Source: Lonicera japonica (lineage: Eukaryota > Streptophyta > Magnoliopsida > Dipsacales > Caprifoliaceae). Taken from it: 64,000 bases of DNA. The DNA is taken from assembly GCA_021464415.1 (NCBI GenBank), contig CM038468.1, forward strand, positions 42,967,001-43,031,000. The letters are read 5' to 3'. Positions 62,759-64,000 of this stretch are shown here, one piece after another. Position 1 is the stretch's first letter. Every line of letters starts with the position of its first letter. The translations under genes and the position numbers were made by a program. The notes beneath the pieces are model-generated. The model did no database searches and was not told where the DNA came from. It saw nothing but the letters and a program-made list of their open reading frames with translations.

Positions 62759-64000
62759 TGCTCAACGATTCACGCTCTTCTGTTATGCCAAATAAATAAA
62801 ATTGTATTTTATAAGAGAAAAACACCGAAGATATATAGAAAGGTATACAGTACTGAATTATATGAGAAATCCTATAAAAATATCTAAATGAAGAATTATA
62901 GACTGCAATTACCAAAAATCAGTAGATTTTTTGTTCGACCTGGTCAAAATATTGATAATTCTTCAAATCAAATCTCATTTCCCCGTCATTGTCGTTAATT
63001 TTAGTCCGCATTAATTCAAATAATTTTCTTACAGCTTTCATAAAAAATTTGTACTACTCAATATGCTTCTCAATGTTAGCAGCAGCATTTTACTCACAGA
63101 TACATTTATACAGTATATATATATATATATTCATACATACAGAAAAACGTAGATTTAATAAATCCTTCAAATCAATCTCATTTTCCGGTCAGTATGGTAT
63201 TAAGTTAGCATATCTTCAAATAATTTTCTCATATTCATATCATTTTACGCAGAAAATGAATACTTTGAATAATTGAGTGTTACCTCAAAGAGATAATGCA
63301 GCAAATGACTATAAAAATAAAGGAACAGAAACTTCAGGTTTTCCTTGGAAAGGAGAAAAATCTTCAGCTGATTCCACGAATTCCTGGAATCCACTTTCTG
63401 AACTTTCTCTATCTACTGATTGGAGGAAATAATGCAGATTCATCTCGGGAAGAACAAAGGCGATTTTTATAATAGGATATGGAAACAGAACGCCCACAAC
63501 TACACGTCTCCCTAATTTGAATAGAATACCAAACGTACAATTATCGGATTTTCACGCCAGATGCATTGGTGTGTCTTTCAAATTTTGACCAGATTCGATC
63601 CAATCGATATATTTTATTAAACATATAGATTTAGAATTTCAATATGATATCGATTACAATCTATATAAGCTAATATAGTAAATAAGGATTCCGGCATATT
63701 GAATTCGTTAAAAATCTAATCCAATTTGATATTATATAATCTATATAATAGGATATGGAAATGAAACGGCCACAATTATGCCTACTTCTCCCAAATTTGG
63801 ATAGAATGAGAAACGTGTGAGTTTATAATTTACTTACAATTACCAGATTTTTGTGCCGGATGCATTGGTGTGTCTTTAAGGGTACATAGTATGATTATCT
63901 GATAAATGTTTTAGACGTGTCAATGGATTAAATTTTGACCTAAATTTAATCCAACTGCCATGTATTTTATTGGATATAGGTTTAAAATTTTAATATGATA
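62759..64000. other. Upstream region of the CFA-synthase gene with direct repeats
   Basis: This should contain the promoter of the minus-strand CFA-synthase gene. Two direct-repeat pairs are visible. The first is 'aatctcatttccccgtca...aaataattttctta' (about 62970) against 'aatctcattttccggtca...aaataattttctca' (about 63175). The second is 'ataggatatggaaacagaac' (63471) against 'ataggatatggaaatgaaac' (63749), each followed by 'gatgcattggtgtgtctt'. The second pair runs to the window edge. A minus-strand open frame at 63497-63309 (62 aa, with VDRESSESGFQEFVESAEDF) has protein-like composition but no recognisable family. Confidence 0.5.

Overview
This window is nuclear DNA from a flowering plant, most likely a eudicot. 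It is AT-rich, its genes are split by introns with clear GT...AG borders, and it carries a chloroplast-targeted photosynthesis gene (PGR5), a plant-type fused FAD-oxidoreductase/cyclopropane fatty acid synthase, and a cytosolic ribosomal protein gene with telo-box and site II promoter motifs. Seven protein-coding genes are supported. All seven could be rebuilt as complete, in-frame coding sequences by joining exons at canonical splice sites.

Layout from left to right: (1) RPL23/uL14, + strand, 4 exons, 3723-7032. (2) eIF(iso)4E, + strand, 5 exons, 10187-15160. (3) PGR5, - strand, 2 exons, 19055-16333, with a 2.3-kb intron holding a long-TIR transposon that itself contains a smaller MITE. (4) An uninterrupted TMEM45/DUF716 membrane protein, + strand, 23902-24768. 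(5) ARPC2B, the 34-kDa-type subunit of the ARP2/3 complex, - strand, 10 exons, 32833-27342. (6) A two-RRM glycine-rich hnRNP-like protein, + strand, 2 exons, 37799-40036. (7) A plant cyclopropane fatty acid synthase, - strand, 24 exons, 62758-42754, 866 aa, whose first intron alone is 10,955 bp.

The space between and inside genes is filled with small non-autonomous mobile elements: MITEs with terminal inverted repeats, SINEs with exact target-site duplications (11, 16 and 21 bp), two short LTR retroelements without gag/pol, a solo LTR, and microsatellites. The giant first intron of the cyclopropane synthase gene is the richest stretch. It holds a young LTR element with a 5-bp target duplication that carries an Arg/Asp-rich fragment resembling a host RNA-processing gene, a gene-like plus-strand region with a decayed DUF1685-type motif, and a three-unit ~250-bp tandem repeat.

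The genes are unrelated housekeeping, photosynthesis and lipid genes, not a pathway cluster. From memory, the order RPL23 - ARPC2B - glycine-rich RRM protein resembles a segment of Arabidopsis chromosome 2, which suggests conserved microsynteny. I saw no novel multi-gene system. The most notable observations are the gene-fragment-carrying LTR element, the 42-bp duplication that exactly copies the PGR5 splice donor, and a minisatellite built from six copies of a perfect or near-perfect palindrome.
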